Source: Methanolobus profundi
GTDB taxonomy: Archaea; Halobacteriota; Methanosarcinia; Methanosarcinales; Methanosarcinaceae
Reading direction: 5' to 3'
DNA length: 64,000 bases
NCBI RefSeq assembly: GCF_900114835.1
Contig: NZ_FOUJ01000007.1
Coordinates: 1-64,000 of the forward strand
Position 1 is the first letter of the stretch. Every line of letters starts with the position of its first letter. Position numbers and translations under genes: made by a program. This document shows positions 33,060 through 41,909 of this stretch, one piece after another. The notes under the pieces were generated by a model. The model was given only the letters and a program-made list of their open reading frames with translations, made no database searches and was not told where the DNA came from.

Positions 33060-34370
33060 ATGGCCGGATTTAGTGACAAGATAAAAAAGATGACCTCTTC
33101 TCTTTCCAAGAAGGGCAAAAAAAAGGGAGCAGACTCTCCATTCGACTCAGGTTCACCTCCATTTCTTGAAGGACCTGACCTGGGTTCCGTTCCTGATCTA
33201 TCCGCAGGTTTCCCCCCGGCACCACCAGGTGGGCCACCTGGCATGGGTGCTCCTGATGCAGGTGGTTCTCCTCAATTCCCGCCAGGTATGGCTCCTCCGG
33301 GTGCCCCTCCTGGCCCGCCAGGCTCAGCACCACAGGCCCAACAGTCCTCTGTGAGCAATGAGATGGTCGAGGAGAATCGTAAAAAGCTCAAAGATGTTGA
33401 GACCAAGCTCTCAAAGGCAGATGTGACCCTCAATATGGTCCAGAGAGAGAATGAGGAGGTCAAGAAGACCGTAGATAAGATAGACCAGAGTGTCCTTGAA
33501 CTTCTATCCCTCTATGAGATCGTGTCCAATCAGGTAAATCCATTTGTAGGCGATGATGTAGGTTCACGTGCAACTATCGAGCGATTCGAGAAAACAGAGA
33601 CCCGTCTCACCGAAATGGGTGATATGCTGGTTCTCCTGAAGAACGAAATGGATTCTAATGCACAGAAGTTGAGCATGCCTCAGGGTATCTCTACAGAAGT
33701 CGAATCCCGAATGCAGGACCTTGAGTCGAAGATGGATGCATTTGCAGATGCTATGGTCATGCTGCATGAAAGTATCGAAAAATTGTCTGCAAAGTCCGAG
33801 GATGTATTAATTCGTACTGACACTCTTGACCAGAATATAATGGACCTTGCGGAGACAACAGCTAATATTACTTCAAGGCTTGATGATCTGGAAAAGAGAC
33901 CTGTGTCCACAAAAGAAGTAATTACCAAAGAAGAAGGCATCTCTGTGGATGAGAATGGAGATGAGGTCGAAGCTGAGCACGTTGGGTCCGCTGCTCCTAA
34001 AAAGGCTGTTATCCCGATGGTTCGTCTGGAATCCATTAAGGCAGATCCTACAAGTGTCGTTGTTCTTCTTAACTGGATCGAGTTCCTGATGGAACGTGTT
34101 GGAAGGAACAATCTAATGGATGCACTTGATTATTATGTTGATATTGGCTGGATAAGCGAAGATGTCATGTCCGAGATCATGGCCTATGCACGAGGTATCG
34201 ATTATTATGTGGAGAAACCCACATGGCGTCTCCTTCCAGAAGATCATACCAAGTCTCTCCTGTTCATTGAAAGGCTCTCAGGACGTAAGATCGACAGGAA
34301 CATGCTAAGTTCCATAGACAGGGAAATGGCAAAGGTAAAGCACGGTCTGGAGGAACTTTATGGGATTTGA
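33060..34370 (+). CDS. Archaellum cytoplasmic-ring protein, ArlC/D/E fusion type
   Basis: The 436 residues start at ATG 33060, shortly after GTGGAA (an upstream TTG at 33039 is less likely). The N-terminus is a short basic region. A low-complexity Pro/Gly/Ala-rich linker (about 40-95, many PPG repeats) follows, then long coiled coils (about 98-290, FlaC-like). The C-terminal FlaD/E domain (about 325-436) shows VRLESIKADPTSVVVLLNWIE (in part) and ALDYYVDIGWISEDV. ArlC/D/E proteins link the archaellum motor to the chemotaxis adaptor CheF and form the ring below ArlH/ArlI. The coding end overlaps arlF by 11 bases. Confidence 0.88.
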   Translation: MAGFSDKIKKMTSSLSKKGKKKGADSPFDSGSPPFLEGPDLGSVPDLSAGFPPAPPGGPPGMGAPDAGGSPQFPPGMAPPGAPPGPPGSAPQAQQSSVSNEMVEENRKKLKDVETKLSKADVTLNMVQRENEEVKKTVDKIDQSVLELLSLYEIVSNQVNPFVGDDVGSRATIERFEKTETRLTEMGDMLVLLKNEMDSNAQKLSMPQGISTEVESRMQDLESKMDAFADAMVMLHESIEKLSAKSEDVLIRTDTLDQNIMDLAETTANITSRLDDLEKRPVSTKEVITKEEGISVDENGDEVEAEHVGSAAPKKAVIPMVRLESIKADPTSVVVLLNWIEFLMERVGRNNLMDALDYYVDIGWISEDVMSEIMAYARGIDYYVEKPTWRLLPEDHTKSLLFIERLSGRKIDRNMLSSIDREMAKVKHGLEELYGI

Positions 34371-34791
34371 ACTATCTGTTGTAGCTATCATCTTTTTTAT
34401 ATCTGCGATAATTCTGGGAACGTTCTCCTATACAATGCTGAGTAATTCCAATGATGTGATCGACAGTGCTTCTGATGATAAATATCGTATGCAGAGCATG
34501 AAACTTCAAACCGATATAGTTGTGGATGATTCAATACCGGACATCTCAGGTAGTGATTACAATCTGACATTGACAGTTTCTAACACAGGCAGCGAAACTC
34601 TTCATTTTGACAGGTTGAATGTTCTTGTTGACGGGAACCTGCAAGCATATACATATACGGAAACTGCAGATTTCTGGACCCCTGAGGAATCAAGGAACCT
34701 GACCGTTACAGGTCTGTCCGGCTTAGGTATGCACAGGGTCAAGGTAGTGACCGAGAACGGCATTTCAGCTTATGATACATATCTTGTATGA
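34360..34791 (+). CDS. arlF: Archaellum stator protein ArlF
   Basis: The 143-residue protein has one N-terminal membrane helix (about 5-25, VVAIIFFISAIILGTFSY) and an extracellular beta-sandwich (MKLQTDIVVDD...YNLTLTVSNTGSETLHFDRLNVLVDG). This is the layout of ArlF, which binds the S-layer and acts with ArlG as stator of the rotary motor. It is translationally coupled to the upstream ArlC/D/E gene. The archaellin-like N-terminus lacks a class III prepilin cleavage site, separating it from filament subunits. Confidence 0.9.
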   Translation: MGFELSVVAIIFFISAIILGTFSYTMLSNSNDVIDSASDDKYRMQSMKLQTDIVVDDSIPDISGSDYNLTLTVSNTGSETLHFDRLNVLVDGNLQAYTYTETADFWTPEESRNLTVTGLSGLGMHRVKVVTENGISAYDTYLV

Positions 34792-34802
34792 TCAGAATGG
34801 CA

Positions 34803-34813
34803 GTTTTATATAC
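34803..34813 (+). promoter_or_regulatory. Possible internal promoter before arlG
   Basis: TTTTATATACT lies about 55-65 bases before the arlG ATG in a 75-base, very AT-rich gap, the only sizeable gap inside the operon. It could support separate transcription of arlGHIJ. Confidence 0.35.
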
Positions 34814-34866
34814 TATCAATTATATATTAATATAAAATTCGAAGAATTCCGGACTGGCAGAAAAAC

Positions 34867-35373
34867 ATGAGACTCATGCTAACTACAGAGAGAAACAACC
34901 TATTAGAGGATACGGCTGCGGACACAGCTATCACCCATATGATATTTTTCATAGCAGCCATTATTCTTGCTATCAGCGTGGTTGCCGTTATATCAGGGGA
35001 TGTACAGTCAATGATGTCCTCGTCAAGTTCAAGCAGCAGGTTACTCTCTGATCAGATGAGGACCGATATCACGATAGTGAACGATCCTGAGATGATCCCT
35101 TATGATAATACTACCCAGAAATATACCTTCTATGCGAAGAACACCGGAAAAACAGAATTAGTGCCGGAATTTATCACTGTCATTGTTGATGGTATCCTCA
35201 TTGTACCAAACGATGTTGACACAAGTCTTGTAGACGGTGATGTAGTGTGGCGACCAGGAGATGTTCTGACACTCAATGTGACAACTGTTCCTAACCCACT
35301 GGGGTCTGGTGATCACAGAGTACTTGTAGCATCTGAGAATGGCAAGTCCGGTTCAATGAGCTTTAAAACGTAG
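34867..35373 (+). CDS. arlG: Archaellum stator protein ArlG
   Basis: The 168 residues have an N-terminal cytoplasmic segment, one membrane helix (about 24-46, THMIFFIAAIILAISVVAVI), a serine-rich spacer (MMSSSSSSSR) and a beta-sandwich ectodomain (YTFYAKNTGKTELVPEFITVIVDG). ArlG forms filaments capped by ArlF and links the motor to the envelope. It is related to ArlF, as expected. An alternative start four codons in (MLTTERN) is possible. arlH follows after 13 bases behind AGAGG. Confidence 0.9.
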   Translation: MRLMLTTERNNLLEDTAADTAITHMIFFIAAIILAISVVAVISGDVQSMMSSSSSSSRLLSDQMRTDITIVNDPEMIPYDNTTQKYTFYAKNTGKTELVPEFITVIVDGILIVPNDVDTSLVDGDVVWRPGDVLTLNVTTVPNPLGSGDHRVLVASENGKSGSMSFKT

Positions 35374-35386
35374 ATCAGAGGCAAAA

Positions 35387-36082
35387 ATGGCAAAGATCAA
35401 TTCATTTTCGATCCCTAGGGATGACCTTAACGATAAATTAGGTGGCGGTTTTCCAGCTGGTTCACTTGTAGTGATAGAAGGAGGTAGTGGTGGAGGTAAA
35501 AGCTCTATCAGTCAAAGACTCTCATTCGGCCTGAACGAGAACGATGTTAGTGTTACTTTCGTTTCGACCCAGATGACAACAAAAGGTTTCATCAACCAGA
35601 TGTATTCCATGGATTACCCAATAGCTCCGTATCTATTGAACGGCATGTTGCTATACATCCCGGTCATACCTCTGGTACAGGCTGCAAAATCACGTTTTGA
35701 TTTTATCGAGAGACTTATGGCAGCAGAAGAGCTTTTCGAGAAGAATGTGATAATTATCGATACACTTTCCTCTTTGATAAAATACAGCGCCAATACTGAA
35801 AAGAGTCTTGATCTGATATCGTTCTTTAAGAAGCTCAATGGAATGGGCAAGGTCATCATTCTTACAATAGAAGCTAACCAGTTGAGTGAAGACATAGCAT
35901 CGATGTTCCGTTCATCATGCGATGTGTATATCTCACTGAAGACAAAGCCCCTTGGTAGTGAGGTCAAGAGGACGATTCTCGTTAACAAGTTCACCGGTGC
36001 CAAGGCCCCTGTAGGACAGATGATAGGATTCAGGATAGAACCAAAGGTAGGTCTGGTAGTAGAGATCGCTTCTGTATCATGA
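35387..36082 (+). CDS. arlH: Archaellum motor ATP-binding protein ArlH
   Basis: ArlH is a KaiC-like RecA-fold protein that binds ATP, assembles on the ArlI hexamer and contacts the ArlC/D/E ring. The 231 residues show DLNDKLGGGFPAGSLVVIEG and the Walker A GGSGGGKSS (K38, S39). Walker B is in NVIIIDTLSSLIKY (about 120-133). Length and order within the operon are standard. KaiC-type regulation of archaella is of interest because another KaiC-like ATPase lies upstream. Confidence 0.95.
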   Translation: MAKINSFSIPRDDLNDKLGGGFPAGSLVVIEGGSGGGKSSISQRLSFGLNENDVSVTFVSTQMTTKGFINQMYSMDYPIAPYLLNGMLLYIPVIPLVQAAKSRFDFIERLMAAEELFEKNVIIIDTLSSLIKYSANTEKSLDLISFFKKLNGMGKVIILTIEANQLSEDIASMFRSSCDVYISLKTKPLGSEVKRTILVNKFTGAKAPVGQMIGFRIEPKVGLVVEIASVS

Positions 36083-36099
36083 GCTGAAAGGGAGTTTAT

Positions 36100-37755
36100 A
36101 TGAATTCGGAATTTCAGAAAGCTATACAAAGGAACCCTCATCTTGGAACTTACGTAAAGAAGTTCATGCAGGAAACAGGGGATGAAGAGCCAACTTTTAT
36201 GGTAAGTCTCTCAAAGGATATCGACCCTTCGAAAGTGAACATTATCCTTCCAGTAGGGGATCCCGTATTCGTTCATCTTCATGGAGGCGATGAGCTTGGA
36301 GAGATCAAGTATTATGGTGTAGAACCTCAACTCAATAGCACTGAAAAAGCAAAGTACCATACTATTCTGGATATTATTCTTGAAAAATCATCAAGTGAAC
36401 CTGTTCCTGAAACAGAGGCAGATCTTAAGGAACTTATTACCAAGCTGCTTAACTCATCTGTAGATGTTGGTGCAGGTGGCAATGTCGAGGAAGACAGTGG
36501 CAAGACAAGTATTCTCCAGAAACTGATGCCTGTTCAGAAAAAGGTACCTTTGACCCAGGAAGAGTACAACAAGATCTTGTATCATGTCGAAAGGAATATC
36601 ATCGGCTCAGGACCGATCGAGCCTATCATCAGGGATCCCTATCTTGAGGATATCAGTAGTATAGGTGTGGACAATATCTTTATCGTTCACAAGATATTTG
36701 ATACCATAAAGACAGACCTGACATTTGGGGATGAGCAAGGTCTTGACGACTGGCTGCGTAGTATGAGTGAACGTATCGGTCGTCCTGTGAGTGATGCCAG
36801 GCCAATTGCCGATGGTGCACTTCCTGATGGTTCACGTATTAACATCATCTACCCCATAGATGTCAGTAAGCGTGGTAGCAGTTTCACCATGCGTAAGTTC
36901 AGTGAGGTTCCTGTAAGTATTATCCAGCTTATCAACTGGGGTGCACTAGATGCGGAAATGGCAGCTTACATGTGGATGTGTCTTGAGAACGGTATGAGTA
37001 TCTTCTTCAGTGGTGAGACCGCAAGCGGCAAGACCACAATGCTCAATGCATGTCTTGCTTTTGTCAACCCTAAGGCAAAGGTATTCTCTGCAGAGGACAC
37101 AGCCGAGGTTCAGCCACCACAGCCTGTATGGCAGCAACTGATCACTCGTGAGGAAGGTCCTCCGGAATCCAGGGTAGATACATTTGCACTTCTAAAGGCT
37201 GCTCTGCGTTCCAGACCTAACTATATCATTGTAGGTGAAATACGAGGAGCTGAAGGTAACGTTGCTTTCCAGGGTATGCAAACAGGTCACCCTGTACTTG
37301 CAACTTTCCACGCATCTGCCGTGTCAAAGATGATCCAGCGCCTGACAGCAGACCCTATCAACGTACCTGTGACCTTTATTGATAACCTGAACATTGCCAT
37401 GATCCTTTCCGCTGTCTATCGTAAAGGTAAGTTCCTGCGGCGTGCACTTGCCATAGAAGAGATCGAAGGTTATTATGAGGAGATAGGCGGAGTTGCCACA
37501 AGAGCTGTATTCATATGGGAACCTGATAGTGATACCCATAAGTTCCGTGGTCTCAATAACAGTTATATTCTCGAGGACAAGATCGCTTCAAAGCTTGGTT
37601 ACGAGGATAAGAGGATGATCTATCAGGATCTCTTCCTCAGGGCAAAGATACTGGAAGAGATGCGTTCAAGAGGTATCGAGGACTATTATGATGTCCTGGA
37701 GATCGTGGTCAACTTCTACAAACATGGTGTGGACGGACTTCCCTTTACTATTTAG
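36100..37755 (+). CDS. arlI: Archaellum motor ATPase ArlI
   Basis: ArlI is the hexameric secretion-type (GspE/VirB11) ATPase that powers archaellum assembly and rotation. The 551 residues include an N-terminal domain and a RecA-like core with Walker A GETASGKTT (G305-K311-T312). An Asp-box region (VFSAEDTAEV), Walker B (PNYIIVGEIRGAEG) and the His box (GHPVLATFHASAV) follow. It starts behind a GGGAG-type site 18 bases after arlH, and the arlJ frame directly abuts the stop. Confidence 0.97.
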   Translation: MNSEFQKAIQRNPHLGTYVKKFMQETGDEEPTFMVSLSKDIDPSKVNIILPVGDPVFVHLHGGDELGEIKYYGVEPQLNSTEKAKYHTILDIILEKSSSEPVPETEADLKELITKLLNSSVDVGAGGNVEEDSGKTSILQKLMPVQKKVPLTQEEYNKILYHVERNIIGSGPIEPIIRDPYLEDISSIGVDNIFIVHKIFDTIKTDLTFGDEQGLDDWLRSMSERIGRPVSDARPIADGALPDGSRINIIYPIDVSKRGSSFTMRKFSEVPVSIIQLINWGALDAEMAAYMWMCLENGMSIFFSGETASGKTTMLNACLAFVNPKAKVFSAEDTAEVQPPQPVWQQLITREEGPPESRVDTFALLKAALRSRPNYIIVGEIRGAEGNVAFQGMQTGHPVLATFHASAVSKMIQRLTADPINVPVTFIDNLNIAMILSAVYRKGKFLRRALAIEEIEGYYEEIGGVATRAVFIWEPDSDTHKFRGLNNSYILEDKIASKLGYEDKRMIYQDLFLRAKILEEMRSRGIEDYYDVLEIVVNFYKHGVDGLPFTI

Positions 37756-37764
37756 GTGAGTTTT

Positions 37765-39420
37765 ATGAGCTATGAGAAGGCATTCAAGAATCTTGGCATG
37801 GAGCCTAAGGATTATGCCCGAAAATTCGCCATACCTATCATAGCATTTGGTTTTATCTTTTCTATACTACTGTTTGCCGTACTCCCTACACTTTTTACAG
37901 GTACTACGAAGCTTGTGCCTGTATTGATACCAATTGTATGTGTAGCCTTTGCACTTTCATATCCGTTGTCCATACTTGCTGGCAAAGCATCCAGAATAGA
38001 CAACAATATGCACTATTACATTACCCAGATGGGATCGATCGCAACAGCAGAAACTCCGAGGATCGATATCATACGTATCGTTTCTGAGAATGAGGACTAT
38101 CAGGAACTTGCAGAGGAGACCAGGAAGATATATGATCTTGTTACTGTATGGCATCTGAGTCTTGCAGATGCATGTCGGTTCACATCAAAAAGGACACCTT
38201 CTATTATATTTGAGGATTTTCTTGACAGGTTCGCCCATGCACTGCAGTCCGGAGAAGATGTCAAGACCTTCCTTTTCGCAGAGCAGAACGTTGTAATGAA
38301 TGAATATGAGGCCATGTACAATGGTGCTCTTTATACTGTTGAGGTCATCAAAGAACTCTTCGTATCCCTGATAATGTCCCTGATATTCATGGCATCATTT
38401 GCTGTCATAATGCCTGTTATCACGGGCATGAATGCAGAGCTTCTAATGGGTGTTGTCGTGCTCATATTCCTGGTGACCGATCTTGTAATGCTGATGTTCA
38501 CAAAGAGCAAGATACCAAAGGACCCGGCATGGAGCCATTCTAAGAACGTCACTGAGAATAAATTAAAATTATATCGCTCAATTCCTATTTCTATTGCAGG
38601 TTGTATTGTTGTTCTCATTATTGTATTACTATACGGCAAGATCGAAACATCGATCGCTGTTGCAATGGTGCTCACGCCGCTTATGTATACAGGTCATGTT
38701 TCCAGGCAGATAGAGAAGGCTATCCGAAGGAAGGATGAGAATTTCCCTGCATTCATCCGTTCTCTTGGAAGTTCTGCAGGTGCAAGGGGTGGTGTGATCG
38801 ATGACGCTCTCAAGGCTTTGAGGGCACACGACTTCGGTCCTTTGACCAAAGATGTGAACAATCTGTACAAGATGCTTGTTACAAGGATCAATAAGTTCAG
38901 TTCATGGGAATATTTTGCAGCAAATACGGGAAGTAACCTTATACAGCGTTTCTCCGGTATGTTCGTACAGGCAACCAATCTGGGTGGGCAACCAGAGGTC
39001 ATAGGTGACATCATAGCCACAAATTTCCACAGGATCGTAACTCTCAGGAAGAAAAGGTCCCAGTCCTCAGGTAGTCTTGTAGGTGTCCTCTATGGTCTGA
39101 CAGGTGGTATTGGTTTTACCATGTATATCTCACTTGGTGTGGTGGGACTGATGCAGGAAATGTTCACATCTGTTGAGATGCCTGCCGGTATGTCAATGGG
39201 AATGATCCTGTACACAAATGTAGGTAGCATTGATACACTTTCAAACATGGTCCTGGCCATCATGGTAGGTCACTCTCTCATGTCCGCGCTTCTAATTCGT
39301 ATAGTCGATGGAGGGCACATGCTGAGTGCTACCACAGACTTTGTTATCATGGTATGGATATCAGGAGCAAGTGCAGTTGTCACAATGGCTGGAGTATCCT
39401 CACTATTGGGTCTGGCTTAG
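37765..39420 (+). CDS. arlJ: Archaellum platform membrane protein ArlJ
   Basis: ArlJ is the polytopic GspF/TadC-like platform protein that the ArlI motor drives. I start at ATG 37765, behind AGGTGAG, rather than the GTG at 37756. The 551 residues show about nine membrane helices (about 25-70, 195-240, 270-310 and several after 440). A large cytoplasmic loop between them contains basic motifs such as RQIEKAIRRKDENFPAFIRSLG (in part). It is the last gene of the operon and is followed by a bidirectional terminator. Confidence 0.95.
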   Translation: MSYEKAFKNLGMEPKDYARKFAIPIIAFGFIFSILLFAVLPTLFTGTTKLVPVLIPIVCVAFALSYPLSILAGKASRIDNNMHYYITQMGSIATAETPRIDIIRIVSENEDYQELAEETRKIYDLVTVWHLSLADACRFTSKRTPSIIFEDFLDRFAHALQSGEDVKTFLFAEQNVVMNEYEAMYNGALYTVEVIKELFVSLIMSLIFMASFAVIMPVITGMNAELLMGVVVLIFLVTDLVMLMFTKSKIPKDPAWSHSKNVTENKLKLYRSIPISIAGCIVVLIIVLLYGKIETSIAVAMVLTPLMYTGHVSRQIEKAIRRKDENFPAFIRSLGSSAGARGGVIDDALKALRAHDFGPLTKDVNNLYKMLVTRINKFSSWEYFAANTGSNLIQRFSGMFVQATNLGGQPEVIGDIIATNFHRIVTLRKKRSQSSGSLVGVLYGLTGGIGFTMYISLGVVGLMQEMFTSVEMPAGMSMGMILYTNVGSIDTLSNMVLAIMVGHSLMSALLIRIVDGGHMLSATTDFVIMVWISGASAVVTMAGVSSLLGLA

Positions 39421-39440
39421 CACAAAAGAAAAAAAGGACT

Positions 39441-39465
39441 ATAAAAAGCTGATATGGCTTTTTAT
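39441..39465. terminator. Bidirectional terminator between arlJ and the dehydrogenase gene
   Basis: ATAAAAAGC (39441-39449) pairs perfectly with GCTTTTTAT (39457-39465) around a seven-base loop. The stem itself gives a U-run on either strand. It overlaps the stop codon of the convergent gene. Confidence 0.7.
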
Positions 39466-40460
39466 TCAAGTCTTGTTCTGATATATTTTGCAATGATATT
39501 GCCAACTTCTGATGTAGTGTACTTTCCACCAAGATCAGGTGTACAGATACCCATGTTCAGTGCAGAGTCTATAGCTTCCTCTAATATGGCCGCTTCAGCA
39601 ATATCTCCATGCCACTCAAGGAGCATCTTGAGGCTCAGGATGGTGGCGAGGGGGTTTGCCTTGTTCTGACCTGCAATATCCGGTGCGCTTCCATGTACCG
39701 GTTCAAAGAAGGCGTACTTATCACCAATATTGGCGCTTGGAAGAAGCCCCAGTCCTCCAACCAGTGCTCCTGACATATCGCTCAGGATATCTCCAAATAG
39801 GTTAGTTGTAACAATAACATCGTAGTTCCATGGTGATGTGATAAGGTTATAGGCGAATGAGTCAACAAGTTCGTCACGATGAACGATCCCTGTATCAGTT
39901 GCAGTCTCCCTGCAAACATCCAGGAAGAGTTTGTCTGACTTCATTACATTTGACTTGTGGACTATTGTCAGCTTCTTCATCCTGTTGTTTGCAAGCTTGC
40001 AGGCGTAATCAGCTATCCGTTTGGCCCCTTTTCTTGTGATAACCCTCTTTGTGGTGGAAACTTCATCTCCTATTTCCTCTATGCCGGAGTACAGACCTTC
40101 GGTGTTCTCTCTCACAATGATAAAATTAAAGTCATTACGCTCATGAATACCTTTAACTGAGGGTAAGGGACGTATAGGTCGGATATTGGCGTACATATCC
40201 AGTTCTTTGCGGATAGTAAGAAGTACACTCTTATAATTGGGGTCAGGTGGTGTTGTCACTGCACCAAAGAGCACACAATCACATTCTTTCAATGTTTCTA
40301 TATCCTCATCGGTTATTGCAGAACCTGTCCTCTCCCATTTACCATATCCCAGTTCCACAGGTACTTTTTCAATATCCATCTCAAAGGCATCAAGTATCTC
40401 TACTGCTGCAGGGATCACTTCTTTTCCAATGCCATCGCCTTCTACAACTGCAAGTTTCAT
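39462..40460 (-). CDS. Isopropylmalate/homoisocitrate dehydrogenase family protein (LeuB/AksF)
   Basis: This NAD(P)-dependent beta-decarboxylating dehydrogenase has 332 residues. Family signatures are VEGDGIGKEVIP, ANIRPIRPLP, IVRENTEGLYSG, HKSNVMK, TTNLFGDILSDMSG and GLLPSANIG...FEPVHGSAPDIAGQ. The substrate-loop segment (NYKSVLLTIRKELDMY) resembles, from memory, M. jannaschii AksF (homoisocitrate dehydrogenase, MJ1596) more than its LeuB (MJ0720). This would place the enzyme in coenzyme B 2-oxosuberate synthesis. LeuB remains possible. Its start codon overlaps the upstream gene's stop (ATGA). Confidence 0.85.
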   Translation of the reverse strand: MKLAVVEGDGIGKEVIPAAVEILDAFEMDIEKVPVELGYGKWERTGSAITDEDIETLKECDCVLFGAVTTPPDPNYKSVLLTIRKELDMYANIRPIRPLPSVKGIHERNDFNFIIVRENTEGLYSGIEEIGDEVSTTKRVITRKGAKRIADYACKLANNRMKKLTIVHKSNVMKSDKLFLDVCRETATDTGIVHRDELVDSFAYNLITSPWNYDVIVTTNLFGDILSDMSGALVGGLGLLPSANIGDKYAFFEPVHGSAPDIAGQNKANPLATILSLKMLLEWHGDIAEAAILEEAIDSALNMGICTPDLGGKYTTSEVGNIIAKYIRTRLE

Positions 40461-41326
40461 GATAGTGCCTCTTTTTCATCTCTTTCTCTTATGTCTGCTA
40501 CAAGGTCCCAGATCGCCCTGGTAACATCGAATTCAGATGCACCCCAGTGGACCACTGCTCCACGTATCCCATTGATAGTAACAATGCCGGATTTCTCAGA
40601 ACGGCAGCACCTCGTGATGAATGGTCTGGATGGTTTGAATATGTCCGATTTGAATGGACAGATGTTTACAAATGAATACTCAAGTCCGGGGAAACGTGAC
40701 TCAAAAAGGCTCTTGGATATCTCACATCCTACAAGCAAAGCCCCGTCATCTTCGATAATGTCGCAATCAAGACACTTTCCTTTGAGTCCCGAGGATGAAC
40801 ATGGGAAAACCGTGTTATCTCCTTCGAACCTTCTGAGATCGGTCAGGTTATCTGTGAATTTGATGGTCAGGTCGCCGAATATGCCGCTTTCTTCCAGTCT
40901 GCGTACAACGCTTGAAAGCCATGATGGCTCAGGCGGTACTACATCGACGATCTCGATATCAAGGATAGCTTCAATATCCGGTCTGTGTACAAAGGTCAGG
41001 TGCTTGTCTATGCCTGTGAATATCACAGTATTGACCTTACCCTTGCAGAGATCAGTTGCGATCTCAATGAGAAGTGCCCTGTTCTTTATATTAAGCTCTT
41101 TATCGTAGTGAACGACCTCTCGCCCGGAGGCCAGCTCTTTTAAGGATACCACATCTCTCAGTAGATCATCGCCCTCATGAACTACTTCATAAAGCGAATA
41201 ACTATCTCTATCACAATTTTCGACAATGAGGTATTTTGTAAGGAAATAGATGCGCTTATCGTTGTCATCAGGAAGATGCCTGCTATGGCCTACATATTTG
41301 TATTCATCGGGAAATATCATGCTCAT
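40457..41326 (-). CDS. Conserved-looking protein of unknown function in the LeuD/LeuB-type operon
   Basis: The 289 residues match no family I can name. Visible features are an alpha/beta N-terminal part (DKRIYFLTKYLIVENCDRDSYSLYEV), a central KVNTVIFTGIDKHLTFVHRPDIEAILDIEIVDVVPPEPSWL region (quoted only in part here), and a C-terminal cysteine-rich part: FPCSS, KCLDCD, VGCEIS, NICPF, TRCCR. The cysteines could bind a metal or cluster. There is no signal peptide or membrane segment. The gene lies three bases after the hydro-lyase small subunit and overlaps the dehydrogenase start by four bases, so all three are surely cotranscribed. Context suggests a role in the same 2-oxoacid chain-elongation pathway. 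Confidence 0.8.
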   Translation of the reverse strand: MSMIFPDEYKYVGHSRHLPDDNDKRIYFLTKYLIVENCDRDSYSLYEVVHEGDDLLRDVVSLKELASGREVVHYDKELNIKNRALLIEIATDLCKGKVNTVIFTGIDKHLTFVHRPDIEAILDIEIVDVVPPEPSWLSSVVRRLEESGIFGDLTIKFTDNLTDLRRFEGDNTVFPCSSSGLKGKCLDCDIIEDDGALLVGCEISKSLFESRFPGLEYSFVNICPFKSDIFKPSRPFITRCCRSEKSGIVTINGIRGAVVHWGASEFDVTRAIWDLVADIRERDEKEALS

Positions 41327-41329
41327 TGA

Positions 41330-41818
41330 TTACTGAATGTTCTTCTTTGCCTTATGCTGGGCTACAAGTCCGCCTGCCTGTAACATCTCAAGCAGGAAAT
41401 CAGGGAGTTTGTTCCCCTGGAACACTTTACCATTTACTGTTACGATTCCCTGGGTCAGGTCTATTTCTACTTCATCGCCCTCATTACAATCCACGTCTGC
41501 TTCCATCAGTGGAAGTCCTACATTGATAGCGTTCCTGAAGAATATCCTTCCAAATGACCTTGCTACAACACAACCAACACCGGCATACTTCAATGCAAGT
41601 GCTGCCTGTTCCCTGGATGATCCGCATCCGAAGTTATCATCAGCAACAATGATATCTCCTTTCTGTACTTTTTTTGAGAAATCCGGGTCAATTCCTTCCA
41701 TTGCATGGTCTGCAAAGACCTGCATATCCTTTGTGCGCAGGTATTTTCCGGGAATTATTACATCAGTATCGATATCACTGCCGAATATCCATGCTTTTCC
41801 CTTGATCATATTGTCCAA
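41330..41818 (-). CDS. Isopropylmalate isomerase/homoaconitase small subunit (LeuD/HacB)
   Basis: This is the swivelling small subunit of an aconitase-family hydro-lyase, 162 residues. The family core is [52 protein letters not shown]. The substrate loop reads YLRT. In M. jannaschii the homoaconitase subunit MJ1271 has Arg26-Thr27 at this place, whereas the isopropylmalate isomerase subunit MJ1277 has Val-Tyr. The C-terminal part ([15 protein letters not shown]) is more isomerase-like, so the evidence is mixed. TTG at 41818 lies five bases behind AAGGTG; ATG at 41809 is the alternative. The large subunit is not in the window. Confidence 0.88.
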   Translation of the reverse strand: MDNMIKGKAWIFGSDIDTDVIIPGKYLRTKDMQVFADHAMEGIDPDFSKKVQKGDIIVADDNFGCGSSREQAALALKYAGVGCVVARSFGRIFFRNAINVGLPLMEADVDCNEGDEVEIDLTQGIVTVNGKVFQGNKLPDFLLEMLQAGGLVAQHKAKKNIQ

Positions 41819-41909
41819 TATATCACCTTAGAGCTAGCTTCTGCATGATATTATTTGTAAGTGTCGGGAAAGTGGTCTAAAAAAGAAAAAATGGATGGGA
41901 TAGAAGTCT

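Noticed and set aside
34360-35373. ArlF or ArlG as archaellin filament genes
   Set aside because: They have N-terminal hydrophobic helices but no class III prepilin cleavage motif, and their operon position and ectodomains match stator proteins.
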